Notes under the pieces: model-generated | Seen by the model: the letters and a program-made list of their open reading frames with translations, nothing else | What the model was told of the DNA's origin: nothing | Database searches by the model: none | Shown: one piece after another, positions 1 to 7,552 of the stretch | Layout of the letters: each line of letters starts with the position of its first letter | Numbering within the stretch: the first letter of the stretch is position 1 | Origin: Puia dinghuensis | Lineage (GTDB): Bacteria > Bacteroidota > Bacteroidia > Chitinophagales > Chitinophagaceae | NCBI GenBank assembly: GCA_026224995.1 | Contig: JAMFRX010000378.1 | Location: forward strand, 1 to 14,434 | Direction: 5' to 3' | Length of the DNA: 14,434 nucleotides | Position numbers and translations under genes: made by a program

Positions 1-1
1 G

Positions 2-373
2 GTCGAGAACAGAATAGTTTTAAACATAGCCGAAAGAGGTGCAAGTACCCGATTCGAGAATCTAAAGCTAGGCCTACAGAAAGCAGAGGACCGGGTGAAG
101 GTTTTTACCCCTGATGCCAAGTTTAATCATAATGTGGTATTTAATATTCAAAATCAGACTTCAGAACCATTGCTAAACATTGTAGATTATTTCTGTTGGA
201 GTGTACAGCGGGTTTTCGAGAGAGGGGAGACAAGATACTATGAATATTTAAAAGGGAAAGTAAAGGTCGTTGTAGATTTATACGATGAGGAAGGTGCAAG
301 GACAGGAAAGAATATTTATACACCCCAAAAACCGTTGACTGAAAAAAATAAAAAAAGCCTGTATTCAATCTAA
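2..373 (+). CDS. DUF3800-type protein, C-terminal part (5' truncated by window edge)
   Basis: The frame is open from base 2, so the real start lies left of the window; the GTG at 95 is only an internal valine. The visible 123 residues contain NIAERGASTRFENLKLGLQKA followed later by LLNIVDYFCWSVQRVFERGE and RYYEYLKGKVKVVVDLYD. This fits the C-terminal half of DUF3800 proteins as I know them: a basic segment, then an L-x-x-x-D-Y-x-x-W-x-x-Q-R motif and a YYxxLK tail. DUF3800 is thought to be an RNase H-like fold, often found near mobile or defence genes; its biochemical role is not settled. The gene is AT-richer than the genes to its right, which may mean a separate origin. It converges with nagA. 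Family assignment is from motif memory; moderately sure. Confidence 0.7.
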   Translation, partial: VENRIVLNIAERGASTRFENLKLGLQKAEDRVKVFTPDAKFNHNVVFNIQNQTSEPLLNIVDYFCWSVQRVFERGETRYYEYLKGKVKVVVDLYDEEGARTGKNIYTPQKPLTEKNKKSLYSI

Positions 374-389
374 GCGGAGAGGACCGCCA

Positions 390-417
390 CGCTCAGGGAG
401 CGACTTTCAATTGAAAC
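390..417. repeat. Two adjacent palindromes between DUF3800 gene and nagA
   Basis: CGCTC-AGG-GAGCG (390-402) is a 5-bp stem with a 3-nt loop, followed by the perfect palindrome TTTCAATTGAAA (405-416). The hairpin lies 17 nt after the stop of the upstream + strand gene and could help end its transcript, but no T-tract follows. The bases also resemble pieces of a CRISPR repeat (see findings), but only one copy exists here. Confidence 0.4.
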
Positions 418-431
418 TGGCCTCCACAAAG

Positions 432-466
432 ATAAAACATTTCCGAATAACATTCCTTTGTTTTAT
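432..466. terminator. Weak AT-rich inverted repeat in convergent intergenic region
   Basis: ATAAAACA (432-439) pairs perfectly with TGTTTTAT (459-466) around a 19-nt loop. It lies between the convergent ends of the DUF3800-type gene and nagA and could act as a weak bidirectional terminator. The stem has only one GC pair and the loop is long, so the call is tentative. Confidence 0.25.
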
Positions 467-476
467 TATATGATTA

Positions 477-1688
477 TCAGTCATTTACAAAATATCCTAC
501 CTCCTCCTTTCTTGAATAAACGATCCTTCCCCCGACGATAGTCAGCTGGACATCAATCTGCTCGTCAAACAATACGACGTCTGCATCCATGCCAGGCGCC
601 AGCATCCCTTTCCGGTCCGCTACGCCCATAATAGTAGCCGGAGTGCGGGTCATCATCCGGACGGCATCGCATAAAGGCACATCCGCCAGCTGTACCATAT
701 TCCGTACCAGCCGGTCAGCCGTGGCTACGCTGCCGGCAAACGCGCTCCGGTCGGGTAATTTAGCAACCCCGTCTTCGATGATCACCTTCAGCCCGTCCCG
801 CCTGCTGCCCAGGATGCTCTCGCCGGGAGGCATGCCGGCGCCCCGCATGGCATCCGTTATCAATGCCGTCCTGTCTGCCCCTTTTATCTTGTATACCAGT
901 TTCAGCAGGGGCGGAGGCAGATGGATGCCGTCGGCGATGATCTCCACGGTGATGCCATCGATCAGAAAGGCGCTCTCCACCGCGCCTGCATATCGGTTGA
1001 CACCCCGCCTGGTAACGCCCAGCATGGCCGAATAAAGATGCGTGGCATGGGTGAAGCCCTTTTCAAAGGCCTCCAGTACCTCTTCGTATATCGCGTCGGT
1101 ATGAGCGAATGCCGCCAGAACTCCTTTCTCCCGGAGAAAAGCCCCGAATTCAAGCGCCCCCTTCAGCTCGGGAGCAGCGCTCCAGCGCTTAATGGCCGGG
1201 TAGCGCGACACCAACTCCCGGTATTCCACCGGATCGGGGTCGCGGATATACCGCGGATCCTGGGCTCCGCGCTGGTTCATGGAAAAGTAGGGCCCTTCCA
1301 GGTGCATGCCGATGAAGCCTGCGCCCGGGCTTTCTTGTAAAGCTACCCGTTCGTATACGGCTAATAGCCGGTGCAGCTCTTCACTTTCACAGCTAAGGGT
1401 AGTCGGCGTCATCGCCGTAATGCCATGCCGGGCATGGAGCCTCGCGACAGAGAGAAAAGCCTCTTCCGTCCCGTCCATGAAATCATGCCCTGAGCCTCCA
1501 TGTACGTGGATATCTATGAAACCCGGAGCGATATAGCTTCCTGCCGCATCGATGGCGAGGGCTTCCGGCGCGTCGATCTCTCCTTCGCTGACGGCCGAGA
1601 TAGTATTCCCCGTGATCAGTACCGACGCATTCCGCAGAATGCGATATGGAGTGATCACCCGGCCGTTATAGATCTTGAGCTGACGCAT
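477..1688 (-). CDS. nagA: N-acetylglucosamine-6-phosphate deacetylase
   Basis: Cytoplasmic amidohydrolase that removes the acetyl group from GlcNAc-6-phosphate, giving glucosamine-6-phosphate and acetate, in amino-sugar catabolism and cell-wall recycling. The 403 residues are slightly longer than E. coli NagA (about 382). Visible motifs: GFIDIHVHGG (HxH at 61-63), HLEGPY with the metal-ligand Glu131, H196 in AFAHTDA, H217 in HATHLYSAM, the substrate loop DGIH (253-256), and TDAM with the likely catalytic base Asp279. Glu131, His196 and His217 match the metal-binding trio known for NagA almost position for position, and the HxH pair suggests a second metal site as in Bacillus-type enzymes. It starts 2 nt after the helicase stop (TAA-TC-ATG), so it is translated from the same mRNA. 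No nagB or transporter lies in the window, so the pathway context is not local. Confidence 0.95.
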   Translation of the reverse strand: MRQLKIYNGRVITPYRILRNASVLITGNTISAVSEGEIDAPEALAIDAAGSYIAPGFIDIHVHGGSGHDFMDGTEEAFLSVARLHARHGITAMTPTTLSCESEELHRLLAVYERVALQESPGAGFIGMHLEGPYFSMNQRGAQDPRYIRDPDPVEYRELVSRYPAIKRWSAAPELKGALEFGAFLREKGVLAAFAHTDAIYEEVLEAFEKGFTHATHLYSAMLGVTRRGVNRYAGAVESAFLIDGITVEIIADGIHLPPPLLKLVYKIKGADRTALITDAMRGAGMPPGESILGSRRDGLKVIIEDGVAKLPDRSAFAGSVATADRLVRNMVQLADVPLCDAVRMMTRTPATIMGVADRKGMLAPGMDADVVLFDEQIDVQLTIVGGRIVYSRKEEVGYFVND

Positions 1689-1690
1689 GA

Positions 1691-3013
1691 TTACTTGGCT
1701 ACATCGATCTTTACTTTTTTATTCTTGAGCTTTTGGTCCTTGATGAGCTGCAATACAGGACTTACATTGGCCTTACGGATGGCCACGAAGGAGAAGAAGT
1801 CTTTGACTTCGATGAGCCCGATGTCCTCTTTCTTTAGCTGTCCCCTATTGGTGAAGAAGCCTACGATATCCACCTTGTTTACCTTGTCCTTTTTACCCGC
1901 GGAGATAAACAGGGTCGTCCATTTGGGTTTGGCCGGCAGTATGGCCTTGGCAGGCAGGTTTATCTGCTCTGGCTGCTCGTGGATATAAGCCGGCAGCTTT
2001 TCCTCCGGCGATAGGATCAGGATAGCCGTGCCACTGGCATCCATGCGGGCCGTCCGGCCATTGCGGTGGATGAATACTTCTTCCGTCGGCGGCAGATGGT
2101 AGTGGATGATATACCGGATATTGGGCACGTCCAGCCCCCGGGAGGCAAGATCGGTGGTGACCAGCACGTTGGAGCTTCCATTGCGGAACTTAGCCAGGGC
2201 ACTGTCCCTTTCAGGCTGCTCCAGCGCTCCATGGTAAAATACGTTGATGATCCCTTTTTCTTTTAATAAGGCGCTGGTACGCTCCACGGACTCGCGGTGA
2301 TTGCAGAAGACTACGGCGCTCCGGTCACCGATCATGCAGATCAACCGGAATAGCGTGTCTATTTTGTCGTTGTCGGGGCTCGATACCTGCTGAAGGGCGA
2401 GGCGTTCAGTCTTTTCACCGGACAGGAAGTCCAGTGTCCGCACCGACTGCAAACCCACGAAATCGGGGATCTCGAGCGCCGCGGTCGCCGAGGTGAGTAT
2501 CCTTTTGTTCAGCGACTTGAGAGAGCCGATAATGAAAGACATCTCTTCCTGAAAGCCCGATTCCAGGGATTTGTCGAATTCGTCCAGCACCAGGGTCTTG
2601 ATACGGCCGGTATGGATATTGTTCCTGCGGATGTGATCCGCCAGCCGGCCCGGTGTGCCAATGATGAAAGCCGGCGCTTCGATCAGGTTATTCTCTTCCG
2701 TCTCCCGCAGATGGCCGCCATAGCAGCAGGTGACCTTAAAGCCGGTACCCATGGTCTTGAAGACCTGTTCTATCTGGATCGCCAGTTCCCGGGACGGGAC
2801 GATCACCATGGCCTGGGTGCCAGCCGTCTGGTCGTCCATCAAGGCCAGTACCGGCAGCAGGAACGCCACGGTCTTGCCCGAACCGGTATCGGACAGCAGC
2901 ACAAGGTCGCCTTCTTCCTGGCCGGCCTCCAGGGCAGCGGTCTGCAGCACGTTCATTTCATCGATCTTCAGGTGAGACAGCATCTGCTCTATAGTGCCGG
3001 GATTCATTAACAT
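1691..3013 (-). CDS. DEAD-box (DEFD variant) ATP-dependent RNA helicase with DbpA-type RNA-binding tail
   Basis: Cytoplasmic ATP-dependent RNA helicase of 440 residues. Motifs in order: SDTGSGKT (41-48, Walker A), PSREL (73-77, Ia), YGG (98-100), TPGR (120-123, Ib), DEFD (144-147, motif II), SAT (175-177, III), TDLASRGLD (287-295, V) and HRNGRTAR (316-323, VI). Residues about 366-437 (WTTLFISAGKKDKV...) look like the DbpA/CsdA RNA-binding domain, which in DbpA anchors the enzyme to 23S rRNA; a ribosome-assembly role is therefore likely. Motif II reads DEFD instead of DEAD, but the Asp-Glu pair needed for ATP hydrolysis is kept. The N-terminus is short, with little sequence before the Q-motif-like region (NVLQTAAL, 21-28). 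The ATG at 3013 is favoured because a -7-like element sits 4 nt upstream; an ATG at 3007 is the alternative. It leads the operon with nagA. Confidence 0.92.
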   Translation of the reverse strand: MLMNPGTIEQMLSHLKIDEMNVLQTAALEAGQEEGDLVLLSDTGSGKTVAFLLPVLALMDDQTAGTQAMVIVPSRELAIQIEQVFKTMGTGFKVTCCYGGHLRETEENNLIEAPAFIIGTPGRLADHIRRNNIHTGRIKTLVLDEFDKSLESGFQEEMSFIIGSLKSLNKRILTSATAALEIPDFVGLQSVRTLDFLSGEKTERLALQQVSSPDNDKIDTLFRLICMIGDRSAVVFCNHRESVERTSALLKEKGIINVFYHGALEQPERDSALAKFRNGSSNVLVTTDLASRGLDVPNIRYIIHYHLPPTEEVFIHRNGRTARMDASGTAILILSPEEKLPAYIHEQPEQINLPAKAILPAKPKWTTLFISAGKKDKVNKVDIVGFFTNRGQLKKEDIGLIEVKDFFSFVAIRKANVSPVLQLIKDQKLKNKKVKIDVAK

Positions 3014-3017
3014 GCGG

Positions 3018-3025
3018 CAAAATTA
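3018..3025 (-). promoter_or_regulatory. Bacteroidota-type -7 element (TAATTTTG) of helicase-nagA operon
   Basis: On the - strand TAATTTTG matches TAnnTTTG exactly and ends 4 nt before the ATG at 3013, so transcription would begin at or next to the start codon. No TTTG lies at the usual 19-21 nt upstream spacing; one occurs 12 nt upstream, which is too close. It lies in the 54-bp gap after the peptidase stop. Confidence 0.5.
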
Positions 3026-3067
3026 CGCTAGTTTGTTCAAACCGCAGCCGCCGGGTGAGTTAGCGCC

Positions 3068-4942
3068 TCAGTGCACCACAAATACGTTATCCGCCGGATG
3101 GCTGTCAGGCGTATAGGTGCTCCCCAGGTTGACCTTCCTGATGGCCTTCTCCGCTTCCACGGGGATCGTGACTTCCGCATTCCCCTTCTCCCACACGGCA
3201 ACGGACCGGTGGACCTTTTTTGTAGTCCCATCGGAAAATTCAATGGTCAGGTCTATGGGAATAGGCTTGCCCCCCTTGTTGGTGACAGTTACCAGGAACA
3301 TCTTTCCCCGGCGCTGCACATCCCGGATGCCCAGATCGGGGTAACCGTCCTCATAGAACCAACGTTTCCAGAACCAGTCCAGGTTCTGCCCCGATCCCGC
3401 ATTCATGCTGCCGAAGAAATCCAGCGGGATAGGGTGCTTGCCATGCCAATCCGTGATATATCGATGGAGCCCTTTGAGGAACAGGCTGTCGCCCAGCATA
3501 TCCTTTACATACAGGTAACCGAATGCCGGCTTGGGATAGCTATTGAGGAAATAGCTTTCGCCTGCCTCCTGGGTAGACAGGGTGATAATAGGCAGGTCGA
3601 ATTCCTTTCCTGCCATCGCCGCGTAGGGCTCCACCCCATAATCGTCGACGATGCTGGTATCGATCATCGGGGAGATCAGCCATTCGCCAATGCTCGCCCA
3701 CCCTTCGTCCATCCAGGCATATTTCGTTTCATTGATGCCCATATAAAAGGGAAACATCGTATGAAAGATCTCATGATCGGTAAGCTCGATCGCATCTGCC
3801 TTGTTCTCCAGCGGGTTGTCGTTGACCATCATCGGATATTCCATCTGGTCGAGCCCGTCGAAAACTGTCTCATGTGCATATGGATATGGCCATGCAGGAA
3901 ACCGGTAACTCATGCCTTCCACCGTCTTGCGTGCAAAATCCACGACTTCGTAAAAATCCTTGTGCGCAGGATTAAATACGGCGTCCACCCGGGTCCGCCG
4001 GTGCGTCGCCGGATCCACCACCAGGCTGGAGGCCTTCCAGATATAGTGATTGCTGATTGCAAAAACGAAATCGGTCACGTCGGTGGCCTGGAATTTCCAG
4101 GTATTGGAATCCGCACGACGGATAATATCCCTGCGTACAAGGTCCCCGGTATCTACGATGGTTACTGTTCCGTCCTTTTCCCCCGCTGCGTCTATCCGCT
4201 GATTACAGGCAGCCGACAGCACGTCCTGCCTGTTGAGGAGATCACCCGTCCCCCATACCATATAGTCGCCGGGAACCGTTACGCTGACCGTAAAATTGCA
4301 AAAGTCATTATAGAATTCCTGGACGCCCACGTACGGATTGCGGTTCCATCCGTCTATATCGTCGTATACTGCTATCCGGGGAAAGAAATAAGCGATAAAA
4401 AAGGCCCCGCTGTCTACCTGGCCGGTCCGGATATGGGAAGTCTTATTGAGGGTATATGAAAACTCCAGGGTGACATGCAGGACCTTGCCCGGAACTGCCG
4501 CGTCGACCTTGACGGCCATGTCCGTTCCCCCACCGGCCCGGCGGGTGTCGGCCAGCGATAGCTGCCCCTCGATATTCAGATTGGTAACGGCCATCCCGTC
4601 CGTGAGATCTTCCGGCTTCACAGGCATAAGCCGCACGGCGCCTTTCTTATACAAGTTGGGATACAGCTTAAAGAGCAGCTGTTTTAGCGTATCCGGGCTA
4701 TTGTTAGTGTAAACAATGGATTCCCGGCCACTGACCAGCCGGGTCTGGGGATCGAAGCTCACCTGGATGGAATAATCCGCCCGGTTCTGCCAGTAGTGCG
4801 CTCCCGGCCGCCCGGTGACCGTTCGCGTGCCCTTATCCATCGCTTCCCGGATGTTCCGCGGGACGGGCAAGGACGCCTGAGCCATAGATAACTGGAAACA
4901 GAAAGAACACAGCTGGAAGAAAAGCAGGAATCGGCAAGTCAT
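3068..4942 (-). CDS. Secreted M1-like zinc metallopeptidase (gluzincin)
   Basis: Exported zinc peptidase of 624 residues from the chosen ATG; a TTG at 4957 in frame would add five residues, but ATG 4942 puts a clean signal peptide at the N-terminus (MTCRFLLFFQLCSFCFQLSMAQA). The core has HEIFH (390-394), then exactly 18 residues, then Glu413 in WMDEGWAS: the HExxH-x18-E zinc site of the M1 clan. The usual GxMEN exopeptidase motif is replaced by GLDQMEYP (about 363-370), as in many Bacteroidota M1-like proteins, so aminopeptidase activity should not be assumed. An N-terminal beta-rich domain (YSIQVSFDPQTRLVSGRESI, about 57-76) resembles the M1 saddle domain, and the C-terminal part (WFWKRWFYEDGYPDLGI) is typical of the family. 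It is divergent from an AraC-type regulator, which might control it. Probably periplasmic or cell-surface. Confidence 0.88.
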   Translation of the reverse strand: MTCRFLLFFQLCSFCFQLSMAQASLPVPRNIREAMDKGTRTVTGRPGAHYWQNRADYSIQVSFDPQTRLVSGRESIVYTNNSPDTLKQLLFKLYPNLYKKGAVRLMPVKPEDLTDGMAVTNLNIEGQLSLADTRRAGGGTDMAVKVDAAVPGKVLHVTLEFSYTLNKTSHIRTGQVDSGAFFIAYFFPRIAVYDDIDGWNRNPYVGVQEFYNDFCNFTVSVTVPGDYMVWGTGDLLNRQDVLSAACNQRIDAAGEKDGTVTIVDTGDLVRRDIIRRADSNTWKFQATDVTDFVFAISNHYIWKASSLVVDPATHRRTRVDAVFNPAHKDFYEVVDFARKTVEGMSYRFPAWPYPYAHETVFDGLDQMEYPMMVNDNPLENKADAIELTDHEIFHTMFPFYMGINETKYAWMDEGWASIGEWLISPMIDTSIVDDYGVEPYAAMAGKEFDLPIITLSTQEAGESYFLNSYPKPAFGYLYVKDMLGDSLFLKGLHRYITDWHGKHPIPLDFFGSMNAGSGQNLDWFWKRWFYEDGYPDLGIRDVQRRGKMFLVTVTNKGGKPIPIDLTIEFSDGTTKKVHRSVAVWEKGNAEVTIPVEAEKAIRKVNLGSTYTPDSHPADNVFVVH

Positions 4943-4946
4943 ATAA

Positions 4947-4953
4947 CAAGATA
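4947..4953 (-). promoter_or_regulatory. -7-like element (TATCTTG) of the M1-like peptidase
   Basis: On the - strand TATCTTG lies 4 nt before the ATG at 4942. It is one T short of TAnnTTTG. Spacing to the start matches that seen for other genes here, favouring ATG 4942 as the start and a leaderless or near-leaderless mRNA. No upstream TTTG is evident. Confidence 0.35.
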
Positions 4954-4965
4954 CCAAAAAAAACC

Positions 4966-4972
4966 TACCTTG
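4966..4972 (+). promoter_or_regulatory. -7-like element (TACCTTG) of the AraC-type gene
   Basis: TACCTTG ends 5 nt before the ATG at 4978. It is also one T short of the consensus and faces the peptidase element only 12 bp away, so the two divergent promoters would overlap and could compete. Confidence 0.35.
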
Positions 4973-4977
4973 ATCCT

Positions 4978-5796
4978 ATGAATCGCTCTAAAACAGGCCA
5001 GTTCTATGGGACCACTACTGAAACCGTTTGCCTGGAAGGACTCACGCTCACCGACACCGAATATTCCCAGGAAAAAGTAGACTGGCACTTCCATGAGAAG
5101 GACTATTTTACCTTTATCCTTCAGGGAGGCATGCTGGAAGGCAACAAAAAAGAGATCTATGAATGCACCTCCGGCGGTCTGCTGTATCACAATTGGCAGG
5201 ACGCCCATTACAATATCCCCTCGAAAAAATTCACCCGCGGCTTCCATGTTGAATTGGAGCCCGGCTGGTTTGCAACCTATGACGTGAACCAGGCGCTCAC
5301 CCAGGGCAGCATCAAAATCCCCAACCCCCGGATCAGAACGCTGATGTACAATATCTTTAAAGAAATGAAGGTCGCCGGAGAGGCCGGACAGTTGGGGATC
5401 GACGCCCTTCTGATCAGGGTATTCAGCATCCTGGGAAAAAAAGCGGAAAGCGCCGACGACAAAAAACCCAAATGGGTCGCCACACTCAAAGACCTGCTCT
5501 ACGCGGACGCGACCAACTGGAGCCTGCCGGACCTGGCCAGGCTGCTAAACATTCATCCCGTTCATCTATCCCGCGAATTCCCCAAACATTTCCATACCAC
5601 ATTGGGAGAATATACAAGGGCTATCAGGATCCAACGAGCGCTTCCCCTGTTGTGCGACCCTTCTCTCTCCCTGACTGAGATCGCCTTTCAATGCGATTTC
5701 GCCGACCAGAGCCATTTTATCCGGTCCTTCAGGTCCTACTACCATATCACCCCCCTAAATTATAGACGGCTGCTGTTAAAAAAAAGGGGATGTTAA
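4978..5796 (+). CDS. AraC-family transcriptional regulator
   Basis: A 272-residue regulator. The N-terminal half looks like a cupin-type sensor (WHFHEKDYFTFILQGG, about 36-51, then SGGLLYHNWQDAHYN), suggesting a small ligand. The C-terminal ~100 residues carry the double helix-turn-helix of the AraC/XylS family: first HTH about 182-203 (SLPDLARLLNIHPVHLSREF), second about 231-254 (SLTEIAFQCDFADQSHFIRSF), followed by the typical ITPLNYRR. The ligand and targets cannot be read from sequence. Its position, divergent from the M1-like peptidase across 35 bp and upstream of the broken serine hydrolase, makes these two genes the first candidates for regulation. The ATG at 4978 is used because the frame begins there, with a -7-like element 5 nt before. 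Confidence 0.93.
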   Translation: MNRSKTGQFYGTTTETVCLEGLTLTDTEYSQEKVDWHFHEKDYFTFILQGGMLEGNKKEIYECTSGGLLYHNWQDAHYNIPSKKFTRGFHVELEPGWFATYDVNQALTQGSIKIPNPRIRTLMYNIFKEMKVAGEAGQLGIDALLIRVFSILGKKAESADDKKPKWVATLKDLLYADATNWSLPDLARLLNIHPVHLSREFPKHFHTTLGEYTRAIRIQRALPLLCDPSLSLTEIAFQCDFADQSHFIRSFRSYYHITPLNYRRLLLKKRGC

Positions 5797-5865
5797 TTTC
5801 GTTCTATTTTGACACCTTGCCTATGACTAGCTTGCGTTCAAACACCTATATTAAATCCCTTAGCA

Positions 5866-7518
5866 ATGCGTTTACCCTTATTCCTGGTCGCCCAGCTTTG
5901 CCTCCTTCAGCTCGTCGCCCAGACCGATCCCTTCATCAAAGATCAAGGGATCACCTCCGCCCTGCACCAGGCCAATATCGGCCGCATCCTTTTCACTTCC
6001 AGCGAGATCCCCCTGACGCAGCTCGCCGGAAAGGACGGATTGGCAACCTATGAGCTCACCAACAAAAGCAGCCTGTTCATCACCGTCTTTATGGACAGGT
6101 CATTGACCAATAACCTCCACCGCCTCGCGCCGGCGCTTGGCGCCGACAGCCTGACAAAGATCGGCGGCTACCAGTTTTCCCTGTTTGTAGACGGTGCACT
6201 GATCTATAAAAGCAATATCACCGGCTCCCCCTACCCCCGGATAAAGGATACGGCGACGACAATCACCAAGCCGCTGATCGACTACGAGAATGAAGGCACC
6301 TGGTGGTCGCAATTCTTTTGGTACCGTTTCCTGCGCAATGGCGGCGACAGCGTACTCACCGAAGGCCACCATTCCTTGAAGCTGGAGATCCGCCCCTACC
6401 TAAAACTGGCGACCGAAACCAAAGAAGGCGAGCTCATCGCCGCCGGCGAGCTCAACCTGCAGGTCAATAGAAAGCCGAAGATCGATGCATCCACCATCCA
6501 TCTCACTCCCATCAGACCCTACGAAGGCTTTGACATCTCTACGGAAAAGTTCGATACCAGCAAGATAAAAGAGCTCAAAGGCCAGATAGATGCCGCCATC
6601 TTCCGGCATATCACCAGCATCGTGGTCATAAAGAACGGTAAGCTGCTGATAGAAGAATATTTCAACGGGAATGCCCGGGATTCGCTCAACGACCCCCGCT
6701 CGGTCGGCAAGTCGTTCGCTTCGACCATGCTGGGCATCGCTGAAAAAGACGGCTATCTGAAGAGCGAAACCCAAACCCTAAAGGAATTTTATAACCTCAA
6801 GTCGTATTCCAACTACACGCCGGAAAAGGAGAGCATCCCCCTCAAAGACCTGCTCACGATGAGCTCGGCCTTCGACGGCGACGACAACGATGACAGCTCT
6901 CCCGGGAACGAAGAGAATATGTACCCCACCGATGACTGGGTCAAGTTCACCCTCGATCTGCCCGTAAGCGCTACGCGGCCACGCGACCAATGGCATTATT
7001 TTACCGCCGGGGCCATGCTTTTAGGCGATATCCTCAACAAGTCCGTACCCGGATGACTCGAAAAATATGCCGACCAAAAGCTATTCGCCCCCCTGGGCAT
7101 CAGGGACTATCACTGGGAGTATACGCCCCAGCACGTCGCCAACACGGCCGGCGGCATCCGGCTAAAGGCCCTGGATTTCGCCAAATACGGCCAGCTGTAC
7201 AAGAATAACGGCCAGTGGAAGGGCAGGCAGGTCCTGCCCAAAGAATGGGTGCGCAAGACCTTTACCAACTACAGGACAGTACTTATCCCAGGCATGACCG
7301 ACGATTTTTACGGCTACCTGTTCTGGAACAAAAAATACCATGTCAAAGGCAACGCCTATGAGACCTATTATTGCTCCGGCAATGGCGGCAACAAGATATT
7401 CGTGTTCAAAGACCAGCCCCTGGTCATCGTGATCACGGCTACGGCCTACGGCATGCCTTATGCGCATCCCCAGGTAGATAAAATAATGACCGACTATATC
7501 TTGCCGGCCATATTCTGA
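5866..7518 (+). pseudogene. Serine hydrolase of beta-lactamase/class C-like family, interrupted by an in-frame TGA
   Basis: One reading frame runs from 5866 to the TGA at 7516-7518 but has a single TGA at 7054-7056 (codon 397). Before it: a signal peptide (MRLPLFLVAQLCLLQLVAQ), a ~190-residue N-terminal domain I do not recognise, then the hydrolase domain with the nucleophile motif SVGK (SxxK, 279-282) and WHYFTAG (about 376-382, where the family has its YxN-like motif). After it, in the same frame: LEKYADQKLFAPLGIRDYHW, a family-typical stretch, and YYCSGNGGNKIF, where GNG occupies the place of the HxG/KTG motif. The active site needs both halves, so the 396-residue product ending at 7056 would lack a catalytic element. 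No frameshift is needed and no other stop occurs, so this is a recent nonsense mutation, a read-through site or a sequencing error. Intact, it would encode about 549 residues plus the altered codon. Probably periplasmic; esterase, peptidase or beta-lactamase activity cannot be told apart. Confidence 0.85.
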
Positions 7519-7540
7519 TCGTATTTTAAGCCAAAATCAA

Positions 7541-7548
7541 TACTTTTG
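7541..7548 (+). promoter_or_regulatory. Bacteroidota-type -7 element (TACTTTTG) of the OmpA-type lipoprotein
   Basis: TACTTTTG matches TAnnTTTG exactly and ends 4 nt before the ATG at 7553, within the 34-bp gap after the hydrolase. A T-run (TTTT, 7524-7527) lies 13 nt upstream, closer than the expected -33 spacing. Confidence 0.5.
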
Positions 7549-7552
7549 GCTT

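Noticed and set aside
95..373. GTG at 95 as the real start of the left-edge gene
   Set aside because: The frame is open to base 2 and the upstream residues (NIAERGASTRFENLKLGLQKA) fit the DUF3800 pattern, so the gene is cut by the window edge.
3071..4459. Long + strand reading frame (462 codons) opposite the M1-like peptidase gene
   Set aside because: The opposite strand encodes HExxH-x18-E and a signal peptide; this frame has no recognisable domain and is an antisense shadow caused by GC-rich codon bias.
4943..4957. TTG at 4957 as start of the M1-like peptidase
   Set aside because: It would add MVSCY before a signal peptide already well formed from the ATG at 4942, and it overlaps the -7-like element.
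7054..7056. TGA read as selenocysteine
   Set aside because: The position is not catalytic in this hydrolase family and I see no SECIS-like hairpin directly after it; a nonsense mutation is simpler.
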